NCBI RefSeq assembly: GCF_000003855.2
Contig: NW_003101678.1
Span: 1,164,900-1,228,899 of the forward strand
Length of the DNA: 64,000 nucleotides
Direction: 5' to 3'
From: Blastomyces gilchristii SLH14081
Taxonomy: Eukaryota > Ascomycota > Eurotiomycetes > Onygenales > Ajellomycetaceae
This document shows, one piece after another, positions 36,159 through 48,800 of the stretch (position 1 is the stretch's first letter; each line of letters starts with the position of its first letter). Made by a program: the position numbers and the translations under genes. The notes under the pieces are model-generated. The model was not told the origin of the DNA, ran no database searches, and saw only the letters and a list, made by a program, of their open reading frames with translations.

Positions 36159-39100
36159 ATGAATATACAACAAAAACAACAAAAAAAGTTTAAAAACTCT
36201 TCAAAAATCACATTTATTCAAAATAATGTGAATAGAAACTCAAATTGTATTTATTCTTGTCTTCAAATTGCATTTGAATAAAAAGTTGATTTTATACTGC
36301 TTCAGGAGCCGAATTTTGATGCTGAGCAAAAATATGTCATTTCTCATTCAAGCTACTACTGCTTTTTACCTCAAAAGTCTGAGATAAAGTCAAGAGTAGT
36401 GATCTATGAAAGAAAGAGATCAAGATATCAATTTAATCTAAGATTTGATATCATGTCTGACCCTGATATTCTGGTGGGTGATATTATAGATAAAGAAAAT
36501 GAGTTTGATACTATACAGCTCATAAATATCTATAATGAAAAGTCATTGAAGAAAAATAACAATATCTGGACAATTGATAGAGGATTTCTGAACATAACTT
36601 CATCAAGAAACTCTATAATTGCAGGAGATTTCAATGCATATCATCTCTGATGAAATTCAGAATGCAAGAGAGCAGTGAGAGCTGATAATCTAGTTGAATG
36701 AACCTTTGAGCATTCAATAGATTTGGTTAATAAGTCTGATTAACAAACATTCTTTAGAAAAGGCATGAAACAGAAGTCTATTATAGATCTAACCTTCATG
36801 TCACAAAATCTAATGGAAAGAAGACTTGTAAACTGGTTTATTGATTCAAATGAGACATCAAGATCAGGTCATGAGATTATTCAATTTGATATTGAACTGA
36901 GTGAAAAACAAATGAGTGAAAATCCTCTTCTCTCTAATCAGTATAACTTTGAAAAAGCTGATTGAAAAGCAGTTGAAGAAAGGATAAAACTGTTAAAATC
37001 TGAAAGACAGAATGAGCTATATTGAAATTCTGGTCAAGACATCTCAAATGAAATGCTTGAGAATAGAGTGAAGCTTATTACATCTATTATTCTAACAAGT
37101 GTTAGAGATAATATTTCAAAAAGAAAATCTTCTGAGTATTCAAAACCTTGATGAAATGAGAATATCTCATCTAAAAGAAAAGAATTAGCTACTGCTAGAA
37201 GAGATTGAAAGAATGATGTAATATCTGATAAAGAGTTCAAAGCTGTCAGAAATGAATATTTTTCAGATATTAAAAGAGCTAAAACAGACTGCTGGAATAA
37301 ATTTCTTGAAGAAGCACAAGAGAAGGAAGTTTTTAAAGCTTTTAACTATACTAAAACAAGAAGTGTAGCAAAACTTCCAGCCTTAGAATATGAGTTTCAG
37401 AATGAATCATATACAGCAAACTCTTTTGAGGAAAAATGTCAAGCTTTCATGAGAATTCTCTTTCAGAACTCACCAGATTCAGATTCAGATTCAGAGGAAG
37501 AGAATATATCACTTCTCAACTACATTGATGAAAATGACTGGGAATGGCCTGATCTTACACAAGATGAATTAGAGTCAGCTATCTTCTCAAGTTCTGTTAA
37601 AACTGCTGCAGGTCCTGATTCAATTAATCACTTGATTATTCAAAATACATATTCCTACTTAAAGAATGAATATTTTGAGCTCTTTTTCAATCTCTTGAAA
37701 AATGAATATCATTCTGAATGCTGGAGAGAAGTCACTGGAGTGATTCTTGCAAAATCTAATAGAAAAACTTCAATTTCTAAGTCATATAGAGTAATATCTC
37801 TATTGAACTGCCTAGGAAAGGTTTTAGAAAAGATAATAGCTACTCAACTATTTTTTATAAGCTCTATAGGTGATTCTCTTTTATTCAGTGAACAAATGAG
37901 AGATAGAAAACAGTGTTCTGCAATTGACACTGTTCTCTCAGTTGTTCATGATATTCAAATAGCAAAGCATGAGGGTCTGGTCTCAACTGCAGTTTTTATT
38001 GATATAAAAGAAGCATTTGATCATGTTTCAAAGTCAAAGTTAATTCAGACATTGAAGATATTAAAACTGTCACTTTCTCTAATAAAATGGGTTAACTGTT
38101 TTATGTCTAAAAGAATTATACAACTCTTCTTTGATGGAATGAAACAAGACAAGACTGAGATAAAAATAGGAGTATCACAGGGATCTTCAATCTCACTCAT
38201 TTTATTTGCAATATACACTGCATATCTATTCAAAAATAGAAATATGAGAATAGTGCAATCTCTGAGTTATGTGAATGATATTGGTCTAGTCTACAGCTCA
38301 AAAACTATCAAAGAGAATTTGAAAGTAATTGAAGAAGCTGCAAAGGAAATCTTTGTTAGAGCAGATATCAATCAAATTCAATTTGATATGAATAAAACTG
38401 AGTTAATTCATTTCTTTTCTAGATTCAATGAGAAAGAACTATCTCTAACTCTTTTAAATAGAGAGATTAAACTCAGTGTAAATGTCAAATGATTAGGAGT
38501 ATGATTAAACTCCAAGTTGAATTTTAAATATCACATTCAACAAAGAACTGTCAAGGCAGAAAGACTATTAAACAACATAATCAGACTATCAAATACAGAG
38601 AGGGGTCTATTCTTCCAGGCTATGAGACAGTTATATATAGCCTGTATTACATCAGTAGCTGATTATGGAGTTCAAGTTTGATGGAATAATCAAGAGAATT
38701 TCACTGAACTCTTTCAAAGTCTGCAAAACAGAGCCTTGAGAAGAATTCTGAGAGCATTCAAATCATCTTCTATTAAAGCAATGGAAATTGAAGCTTCAAT
38801 TCCTCCTCCTGCTATTAGATTTGAAAAGGCCTGTATGAACTATGCTCTGAGAGTTGTAAAGATGAGCTCAAATCATATAATCAGAGAAAGAGTTTCTTCT
38901 TCATTTTCATCAATTAACTCTGGAAATGAACTGAATTGGAATAGATTTCTTGATTGGAATGAAAATAATTCTTCAAAGAAAATGCCTTCTCAACTGTACA
39001 GACTATGCTCTCTGATTAAAAATCAATTTTCTTCTTTAAATGTTGAAAAAGTTGATCATGAGAAGTTATCTCTCTGAAGAGAAAAGCTTGAATCTCTTAT

Positions 39101-40121
39101 AGACTTACAAATAAGTGAACTATCAAAAGAGAAAGAATATGAACAGCATTTGAAGAGAATTTCTACAATCAATATAAAAGACTCTATTCTGATTTATTCA
39201 GATGACTCAAAAAATGAGAACTTGAATAGATTAGGCGCAGGCATTGCTTATACTGAAGATAATATTAATTTTATCTCAGATTTCTGAAATCTAGACTCTG
39301 AATGTGAAGTCTTTGATGCTGAACTATTTGCAATAGTGAAAGCTTTCAAACTCATTGAAATAAAATCTCATAAAAGAGAAAATTGTTTGAAAGAGGCATG
39401 AATATTCTCTGATAGTCAAGCTGCTTTAAAAAGACTTAGAAATAGTCAGATTCATAATAGTCAAATGAATCTTGAACTGATCTTAAACTCTGTTTTGAAA
39501 ATTCAAAAGAGAAGAATATCAAAGCTGATAATTCATCTGCACTGAGTTCCTGCTCATATGAATATTCATGGCAATGAATTGACTGATTCAGCTGCAAAAA
39601 AGGGTGCAGAATTAAGCAGATCTATTCAAAAAATTGTGTCCTGATCTTTTATAAAGAGAAAAATAAAAGAATCTTGTTTAGACAAGTGAAATGAAAGCTG
39701 GCAGAAACAAAAGAAGAGTATACATTATTCAAGATTTGAAACAAAACCCAAGTGGAAATCTTGTTCAATTAAATATAAAAAGAAAATATTCTCATCTATA
39801 ATACAGCTGAAACTAGGACATGGCTATTTCAAATCTTATATACAAAGATTTGATGATAGATTTGACTCAATAGAATGCTCATTCTGCAATACAAATGAGA
39901 ATCCTGAGCATATTGTAATGCACTGTGCATTATACAATAGTCTCAGAGCCAGATTGAAAGAGAAGTATGATCTAAATCAATTAAATATGAGATTCTTATT
40001 CTCAACTGAGACAGGAATTAAATACTTAATAGACTTTCTATCAGAAACTCAAGCAGCTATAAGAAAATGGCTAAATTCAGAATTATCTGAATATGAAGAG
40101 GAGGAAATCAATCAGATATAG
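36159..40121 (+). pseudogene. LINE copy A ORF2: endonuclease, reverse transcriptase, RNase H, CCHC
   Basis: A single frame of about 1320 codons from ATG 36159 to TAG at 40119-40121, broken by about 17 TGA codons and one TAA, all where Trp is expected. Domains: AP-type endonuclease (about 36220-36960: FILLQEPNFD, IIAGDFNAYH, SIIDLTFMS); reverse transcriptase (about 37590-38490: AAGPDSINH, FIDIKEAFDHVSKSK, GVSQGSSIS, and SYVNDIGL where the catalytic YVDD/YADD Asp pair reads VND); RNase H (about 39190-39640: IYSDDSKNENLNRLGAGIAY, ELFAIVKAF, IFSDSQAALKRL, HGNELTDSAAKKGAE); and a C-terminal zinc knuckle CSFCNTNENPEHIVMHC (about 39879-39929). The ORF1-ORF2 gap is 23 bp. Probably inactive. Confidence 0.9.
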
Positions 40122-40525
40122 TCTGTTAAAACAGCTATACACTCTCTTTTAATAATTTGTTTTGTTATAGTCTCTCTTTACTTTATCTTTTTCTTTATCT
40201 TTTTCTTTCAATTTCTTTCTATCTATCTATTTAATGTGTCTATCTTTGAAACTGTGTTCTTTTTCTCTTTTCCTTTGTCATGATATTGTCAAATGGTTTC
40301 AAAGTATCAAAAGATGTTAAAACACTGCAATTTGTAAACAGTTTTTGTATTCTGGGCTGGAATTTTCTGATTTTGCATATCTGAAATTGATGAATGTATA
40401 ATAGTTAACTTTACAGACATAGAAAAAACCCTGAGAACTAAAAGTTCTCAGGTAGATGTCATAGTCTCTGACTGCATACATCTATAATTGAAGAATAATA
40501 ATAATAATAATAATTGTACTCTCTA

Positions 40526-43500
40526 AGTTCTTATTTATAATTATCTTCAAAACATCTGACTTTTTCTTTGTAAGATGTTATAGTAAGCAGTGCTGTCATT
40601 TCTCTCTGACATTCAGAATATTCAATTCATTAGGCAATTCATTGAATTCTCTCACTGTATTTACAGGTGTATTTACACTCATATCAAGAGCTTCATTAAA
40701 TATAATATCTTGTGCAATCTCAAGACAACATGCAACAGAATCTCACACATAATATTAATGTAATTCTTGATATTCAACTAGCTGTCATTCCTTGTCATCA
40801 GTTCTATTCATGAGCTTATTTAACACTTTCAAATCCTTCTTGTAGACCTTGCACCCTTATCTTCATATTCAATGAACAGAAGATTGCACCTCAGTTCACA
40901 CTTTAAAAGATGTAAGTGATATTTCTTTCTTACATTCAAATATCTTTGTTGATGTTGAGAATGTATTAATCATTATAATCACAGCTTGCATTGCTTCACT
41001 TCAAAGTTCTCTTTTCAATTCACTATTAAATAGTAGGCTTTATATCTTTTCTGCAACTATTCAATTCATGTGTTCTGCTGAGTCATTTGATTGTGATGTA
41101 TCAGATATAGTTATTTCATATGCTATTTCTTTGCTCTGACAGTAGATCTTAAGTTCTTGACTTTTGAACTCTTCTTCATCATCTCAGTGTAGAGTTTCAA
41201 CTCAACATTGTATAGTTATCTTAATACTTATAATGAAATTCATTAATCTTGCAGTAGATTCTCTCTTTCTTATCATAAGAATTACTCATCTATAACAGAT
41301 TGTATTGTCTGTTATACTCAATCAGTAGCTTGCACCCTCTCTAGTGAGAATGTTATTCCTGTTAAAAAGTGTTTTTTCACCCCCTGCCAGATCAATGAAG
41401 AATCTCATTATCAGCTTGACAGCTTATGTCATAGATGCAAAGATTGAATGTGTCATTTTTACCTGAACACAGACTTTGCAGAATGATAAAGCTCATTGAC
41501 TAATAATTCTCATTTCTAGGTATGAATCTGCCATCATTTTTGCAATATTTATGAAATTTAGATGTTCTAGCTTTTAATGCTATTGCATCATTATAAGTTC
41601 TATAATCTTTGTATCATTTCTTTCAGATAGTGTTAATATTGTGTCATCTTTCATCTGTAATGTATTCACAGATTCAAAATCATCATTAAGCATAGCAAAT
41701 CAAATCAAGTCTCTGTATATAATCAGTCTTTTCATCTCATAGATATCATTCTCATTTAATCTTGCTGTAAATGAGAACATGCAGTCAGGAGATATAATCA
41801 ACATAGTATGATTATTCTCATATATTAACTGCTTATAGGTATAACTCTGACATATAAGCTTACTCATACTCATGAGGTTCACTTCTAACTTCAGAACATA
41901 GTAGACATCATTTAACAGCATATTCATCTCTTTCACTGAAATCTTCATATCTTCTATAGCTGCAGCAGAGATCACTGTTCTGTCTGTCATTTTCAACATT
42001 ACTTTCACCTTCTGAGATTTTGTCACAACAAGATCTCTGTGAAGTGTGGCATGAGTGTCTGATTCAGAGTCTAGAATCCAGGTATCTTTTCCTGTCTGAT
42101 CACTTGCATAGGCCTTTTCTTTGATGCAAAATACTTGCTTTATAACATTGTGAATAGGAGCAGTATCTGTATTCTCTGCATTCTTGTCTTTATTCTTGTT
42201 TCTATTCATATTGAAGTTTGAAGAATGTTTCTCAGAGTATTTCTTTCAACAGTCAGTCTGAATATGATTAATCTTTTGACAATGATAGCAGGTTCTCGCA
42301 TCATTATCTCTATATTCAGGTTTGAATTCAGTGTTCTTATTCTTGTCATTGTCTTTCTCTTTGTTCTTGTCTTTCTTATCCTTATCTTGTATGTTGTTGA
42401 TAGAATTTCTAGATATATCAGTATTTGCTTCATTCACAGCAGAGAGCTGTAAAAGAATATCACAGCACAGACTTATAAAATCATTCTCTAAGAGTTGAGT
42501 ATTATCTTTGTCAATTTGATTCATTCAATTTCTTATGAATGAGGCTCAACCTCTGTTGACTTCTGTAAGCAGTCTGTTGAAAAACATGACATCTGAAATC
42601 TCATATTCTAGACAGATATAATCAGTTCTTATAACAATCAGATGTTCAATGAAAGCACAATCTGAGTCTTTTGACTTAGCAGTTATACTAATCAGTTTCT
42701 CAAACAGACAGATTCTGCAGATAGCAGGTCTCTCAGAAAAGTTATTCTCTATAATAGTTCATAGAGTATAAGCAGACAACTTGAATTTCTTGAGTATAGT
42801 GAAATGAGCCTTGACCTGCAGAGCAATTGCAGATCACATGTAATTATATAATCAAAGATTGTGTTCTTTTCAGAAATGTTGTATATTCATAGTGATATTC
42901 TCACTAAGATCATTATCTTTAAGAATATCATTGATTTCAGACTATTCTGCAGTTAAAAGAATTTTCTCTCTTCATATTGAGTAGTTAATGAATTCAGTGA
43001 GAACTATTGATTTTTTGATAAGTCTTACTTAGCTTCTGAATTCTTCAAGAACTTTTATTATAACAGATGTCTTTTCTTTTCATTAAAGATATTCTATCAG
43101 GTCTGCTCTCATCTCATCATCTACAGAGTCATCTCTACTGATCTTCATCTGCTCAACCTCATACTGAAGTCTTGTAATTTCAAGCCTTATACAAGTCTCC
43201 TCACTTACTGAGCTATTGTCATTTCAGTCACTTGAGTCTCTCACATTGTCTGACATCTCACTGATGCCTTCAATCAGATCTTCATATATATTGAACTTAT
43301 CAGACTGTTCTTCTGCAATGATTTCATTCAGCTTAAATATCTCTAGAGCAGTCACTTTTCAGTTCATTACAGATGTTGATAAGCTCACATCTAATCCTTC
43401 TTATGCTTCAGACATTTGTGAATTTCTTCTTCTACACATTAGCACATAATCCTTCATTAAGTCAGGCTTTTCACTCAATCTCAGGTTCATCATGAGTTCA

Positions 43501-43588
43501 ATTAATCAATAAATCATCTAGGCACGCTTGTAATAATGCGTGGAGATGTCAATTTAGCACATTGTTACAGTTATTCATTGCTTGCGAA
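40526..43588 (-). pseudogene. Copia gag, protease and integrase (decayed)
   Basis: On the minus strand: gag from about 43490; a CCHC knuckle CYHCQKINHIQTDC at about 42246-42290 in a Lys/Asp/Asn-rich segment; an aspartic protease with WILDSESDTHATLHRDL at about 42050-42085 (family WILDSGA..H, here with the Gly changed); then integrase (about 40900-41700), too eroded to quote motifs. It continues into RT beyond the LINE. Frames 41700-42209 and 42246-42524 are the longest open pieces. The sequence 40526-41690 has no long frame. Confidence 0.75.
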
Positions 43589-43601
43589 GAGCTTCATAAC
43601 C
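43589..43601 (-). other. Copia primer-binding site
   Basis: Minus strand GGTTATGAAGCTC immediately downstream of the LTR end. GGTTATG is the site used by Drosophila copia, which primes with the internal anticodon half of initiator tRNA-Met. The assignment is by analogy and position. Confidence 0.6.
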
Positions 43602-43605
43602 TCTT

Positions 43606-43772
43606 TGTGATTCAAAGGTTGGTTGAGCCAGCGTACAATTACAGGCATACGCCGGCTTCTTATATATTGTACACTAAATTAATTAGCGGCTGCTATGGCC
43701 TCTTTACACTTGTAAGCAAGTTCAGAAGTGGCTGTATTATTATCTGACAATCATATGTTCTTCTGAACCACT
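43606..43772 (-). repeat. Gypsy-2 copy 2 3' LTR
   Basis: 167 bp, starts (on +) TGTGATTCAAAG, collinear with 51686-51852. GC-richer patches (GCATACGCCGGC) survive here. Confidence 0.88.
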
Positions 43773-44399
43773 GTACATTCTTTCAAACCACATTCTCTCT
43801 CACCAGATTTGATCACACTCACATGACTATGACATTCACTCTAGCTTCATGCGGATTAGCGCGCCACTAGCATTCACAATCTTGTAACCTATCTCTAATT
43901 CAGCTAGTGTTCTGTGTACACTCTTATAAAGAAATCTTCACTATATTATATCACTCATTCACTAACTTTTCTTATTCTTCAATCATCTTCTTCATCATCA
44001 TCATTATTGAATATCACTATCTCATTCAAGATTTCTACTCCTTCTTCTGTTTAACTCTTTTCATCTGTTCATCTATTATATTATACACATTTCTGGTGAT
44101 AATTCTCTGTTCTCATAACAAGTATCATTGTAGTGCTTATACCAGGCAGTTCATTAGCAGTAAGTGTAATGCATTATGAAATGTGATCAGAACTTGTTTA
44201 TCTTCTAACAATTGTCAGAATATACTATCATGAATGACACATCTTCTTTATCTTCTTATACATTCTCAACTATTTTCTTCTCAGCAGGTTTCTGATCATG
44301 TTTTCTGACATGATTTTGCATGAATGCAGATACTGATATATTGTTTTTATTTGTATAGAATTCTCATATATTAACAGATCTGCATCTGCTGATGATAGT
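43773..44399. other. Gypsy-2 copy 2 3' internal region, no clear gene
   Basis: Between the 3' LTR and the antisense frame. A + frame at 43907-44179 is pyrimidine-biased and hydrophobic with no motif. A possible short exon at 44231-44290 and a TTTGTATAG acceptor-like site at about 44350 may belong to the antisense gene, but I could not confirm an intron. Confidence 0.4.
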
Positions 44400-45805
44400 G
44401 AACTCAATGTTGAATCATTGATCAAGAACTTGAAGAACATAATAATGAAGAAATTATTCATATTATATGTGACTGAGTCTTCTGTATCTCTCTCTGCCTT
44501 CTCTGTTTCTTTCTCTGCCACTCTCTCTCAATCTTCTACATCTGCTTCTGTATCTGATTCTCCTGCTTCTGCTACCCCTGTTTTCACAACCCTCACTCTC
44601 ACTACTTCTGGTTTTGTCATCTCTACTTTCATTATCAGCTCTTCCTGTTTCAAGAAGATGTTGCATAGACTTAATGAATTATGTTTCTCAGTATGTACAC
44701 TCCTGCTCTTCTTACTGACTCTTAGAACAATTTATTATATAAAGACTGTATATAATATAACAATCTGAAGCTCAGTTGCAAATGCTGATTATTACATTCA
44801 TTTTAAATATTTATGATGAGACAATTATTTATTCATTTCAGAGAATCACTCTCTCTCTCAACAGTATTAAAATTGTAAGTCTTTTTCTTTTTCATCTTTT
44901 CTTTCTGACACTGATTTTTCTATTCTTAGAGAAAATTGTTATGAGTTTTACTGTGTATAAAGTCATGATATTCACAGATATCAAGAAGCTTTTCATAACT
45001 GTAAAGTTTAATATTGCAGAGACATTTACTCTGATGAATTTCTTCAGAATGATAGATCTGTATCAGCCTATTCTCTAGTGTCTGTCATCTGACTTTGTGA
45101 TGCAGATGAAAGATATTCATGTTTTCAGAAATAGAAATACAGATGTCATACTCTTTTACACTTACAGATGTGAGGCTTGTACATCTTATCTGAAATATTA
45201 TTATGAAAATGAGTCATTCACATGCTGCATTCTGCTTTCTGCATTCTTTCATGTCTCTCTCTCTCTTTCTGAGAAGTCTCATGCATGTTATAATTGCACA
45301 TACAACTCTAAGACCAGTGAGTATTCATTCAGTAACTGTTCTTATCTCTGATTTTGCAATTTTTATACACTAATAATGATTCTTAGTTACTTCAGTATCA
45401 GAGATCATTCTAATCAAAGATGATAACACTGCTGAGACTACTCTCTCTCATTCTCAAGCTTCTTCTGTCACTTTCTCTCTCTTTTCTGTGAGAAAGGTTG
45501 TGCGCACATCAGATTATAAGTATTCAGTCTCAGATAGCTTCTGTTATTCATCTGATTCTGTGTCTCTCTCTTTCATTTCTTCTATCTTCATTCTCTCTTT
45601 CTTGACTTCTGATTCTGTGAGTCTCATGCTCTTCTTCAATTTCTCTACACATATATGTACACATTTCTATATTAGCATTTCAGTCAATCTTGTCATAAAT
45701 GACATTAATGTTGTATGCAGAGTGATAGAGAAATCAGAGACATACACAGCATTGTTGCAAGAGCAGCTTGCAGTTCTCAAATTTCTTGCAGATCTTGAGT
45801 TTTGA
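44400..45805 (+). pseudogene. Antisense Cys-rich reading frame in Gypsy-2 copy 2
   Basis: Runs opposite to gag-pol. Pieces: 44418-44768 (NLKNIIMKKLFILYVTESS, then a long Ser/Thr/Ala/Pro-rich linker, then KKMLHRLNE); 44776-45078 (includes VMIFTDIKKLFITVKFNIAE); 45097-45351 with a Cys cluster YRCEACTSYLKYY, later FTCC, then ACYNCTYNSKTSEYSFSNC; 45488-45805 ending SETYTALLQEQLAVLKFL. Cys spacing C-x2-C plus a second C-x2-C recalls zinc-binding modules, but I cannot name a family. Order and residues are conserved in copy 1. The total size would be roughly 400-450 residues. Function unknown. Confidence 0.5.
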
Positions 45806-45809
45806 GATT

Positions 45810-48800
45810 TTCTTTGTTTTTGATGTTTTTCAGATGATGTGGTGTTGGAAATAGATTAAATATGTGATATATGAAAATGAATAAGATGTGTATAATAACA
45901 TTTATCTTTTGCAGCTGACTCTTACAGTTGATGATCAATTCATTATCTCTTTTCTTACACTTTTTCTTTATCTGCTAGTCACTACTCTTACACAACCTCT
46001 ATATAATACAGTGTTCAGTGACTAGATTCAGCAGCTTCCATCTTTTATAATTCTGTCTCACACATTATACTGTCTCTCTTCACTTACTCAGACCACTATA
46101 GCAAACAGCTCATTGAAACTAATCTCACTCAATTTCTGAGCATTCTCAGAGATTGAGATGGCTTGATCTCATGCATCTGTGAATGTTTCAGATAGTTCAT
46201 TCTCTGTGATCTCTGTGATTGAACTGGTGTACACAGTTGAATTCAACTCTGAATTTCTTTTTCTTCTGTAATCTGATTCATGTGCAAGTCTGCTGCTTTG
46301 AGATCACTCTTTACTGCATTGCATCTGCTGTCTGCAGCATGTTATTATACAACTAGCTGCAGTCTCATCACTTATTAAAGTGTGATATTCATCTGATTTC
46401 TTCATTACTTCTCATTCTTTCCTTATAATCATGAAAAGATCAGAATAAGTGAGATCATCTAGTTTATAAGTATCTATGATTTCTCTTACTTCACAAGACT
46501 TTTCAATTGTAAGTCTCTTCTTTTTCAACACTGATAATAGTGCTGTAAATGATTATAATCTGCTCAGGTCTTGCATCTTTACTTTCATAAGTCATGAATT
46601 ATTGATTAAGTTGTATAAGACCTGTCCCTCTGATTCTTTCAATGTGTACATTCTCAGAGAATGTGATTTGAGTATTTTATATGACTCAAACCACCTAGAT
46701 TGAAACTTCTCAGAATTCTCATTATGTATGAGAACTCATATTCTCATCTTGAGACTTGATTTCTTAACTAGTGAGTCTCATATTCTTTTTGATTGAATTG
46801 CTCAGTTCAGGAGTAACTCATTAGCTTTTACATGTGTGTGACTGATCTCTTTCAATCTTGGTTCTGTGTCTGTAACTGTTGTGTCTGTAACTACTACTAC
46901 TGTGTCTGTAACTGCTGTTTTCTTTCTCATCTTTTTCAAAGCATTCTTCAGAATGCGCAGATGCAATCCATACAACAGATAGAATGATAAATGCTTGAAG
47001 ACTGCATGCTGCTGAATTTGCATGATTAATAGTATCTAACTGAGATATTCATCTCATAATCTTATAGGCTTGCTCACTAGATATTTTATCAGCATGTTGC
47101 TCAAGATTTCATTCAAGTGTTTCATCTTCTCATTTATCTGCAGATGATATGACATTGTTCTATGATATCTTGTCTGTAACTGACTCATGAAATACCTCAT
47201 CACTTCTTCTATGAGATTTGCACTGTTATCAGTTAGAATCTTATACAGTATTTCATAGTTGACATAGATCTCATCATGTAGAAACTTCATCATCATCTTC
47301 TCTGTCATCTCTGAAACTGCTTTCATGACTGATCAGTCAGTAGTGTAATCAATAGCAGTGATTATTCATCAGTTTTCATTTGACATTCACAGTAATATGT
47401 CTATGAGATTCATCTCTCATTATTTGAACAGTTGTATTATATACTTCATCTGATATTATACTTTCTTATATTCTAATCCTTTCTTAAATTCTTTCACAAC
47501 CTAATAATTCAGACACTTGTAAGCATACATCTGAATGTTCTCAGTCATGCTTGATCAGTATACTCTTAATTTGAGTACACTTATGAGTTTAGAGCTTTCT
47601 AAGTGACTGAATTTCTTATACATGTGAGTTATCAAGTTGTGTCTAAATAAAGATTCTAGATAGGAAGCTTCTGTGTATTCTAGATTACAGTAAAGTATAA
47701 CATTGTTTTTCAATTTTCTCAGCTTGAAGTTTAAAAGCATCTCTTCTACTACTCTTATAAAACACTTATTATCTGATATCTTATCATTCTTTAAGTAAGA
47801 GATTATAATGTTCACTTATTCTGATTTCTTGCATTCTCTCAGTGTGTTTAATGTGAATGTCTCTTGTGCCTGATTCACAGAATTCTCACTTATGAAATCA
47901 GATCTGTGACTGATTGCATCAGATATTACAGTGTTCAATTCCTTTCAGTATTTGATATGAAGATTGTATACTTGAAACTCTGAGATTCAACATGCTAAGC
48001 ATTTGAAAGGTTTTATTATTAATTATAGATAGATAAGACTTTTATAATCTATGATCATCATTGTTATATACTTGTTATTAATATATTTATTCTATAATAT
48101 CAGTATATGCTTGATCACTAGCAATTTCTTTTTATATACTGAGTAATTGAGCTCAGTGCTTCATAGTTTTCTACTATCATATATCACTGAGTGCAGCTTG
48201 CTGTTCTTACTCATCTGTAGAAGAATGTCTCTGATAGCTCATTTAAATGTATCTGTTTTAATGTAGAAAGGTTTATTATAATCTGATTGAATAAGTACTG
48301 AAAATATTATTATATGTTCTCTTAGTGTGAGAAAAGCCTCTTCATACATAGTATTTCAGATGATTGAATAAAACTTCTTCTTTCACAGATTTGTATTTAT
48401 TTCTCTTAAGAGATCTGAGAGTGATGTAGATATTTATGTGAAATTCTTGATAAATCTGTGATAGTATAAGATCAATTCAAGGAACTGTTATACATGATGT
48501 ACATTTCTCAGTCATGATTAATTTACTATGATATTCAATTTCTCTGAAATGAGATGTATACAGTCATCACTTATTACATATTCTATAAACTTTAACTCTT
48601 CTATTTTAAACACACACTTGATTGATTTAGCATAGAGCTTATACTCTGTCAGAGTTGTAAGCACTTCATTGAGATGCTTCAGATATTCATTATATGAGTT
48701 TGAAAAGACTAGAATATCATCAAGATATATAAGATATAAGATTTCATTCTGTTTATAAAGAATTATATTTATCATTGTTTAAAAGATGATGAATACATTT

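Larger units (their letters stand above)
34873..40511 (+). mobile_element. LINE copy A (I/Tad-like, with RNase H), nearly full length
   Basis: Inserted in the Copia element with a 14-base duplication, AATTGCACTCTCTA at 34859-34872 and AATTGTACTCTCTA at 40512-40525 (one C/T difference at a CA site). Two reading frames and an (AAT)n tail (about 40494-40511) fit an I-clade or Tad-like non-LTR retrotransposon. It is the least mutated of the four LINE copies in the window. The start of ORF1 is missing, so it is slightly 5'-truncated. Confidence 0.88.

Noticed and set aside
36159..40121. Recoding of TGA as Trp (alternative genetic code)
   Set aside because: The two host genes use TGG for Trp and standard stops. 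The TGA codons are better explained by GG-to-GA mutation, and more mutated copies also carry TAA and TAG.
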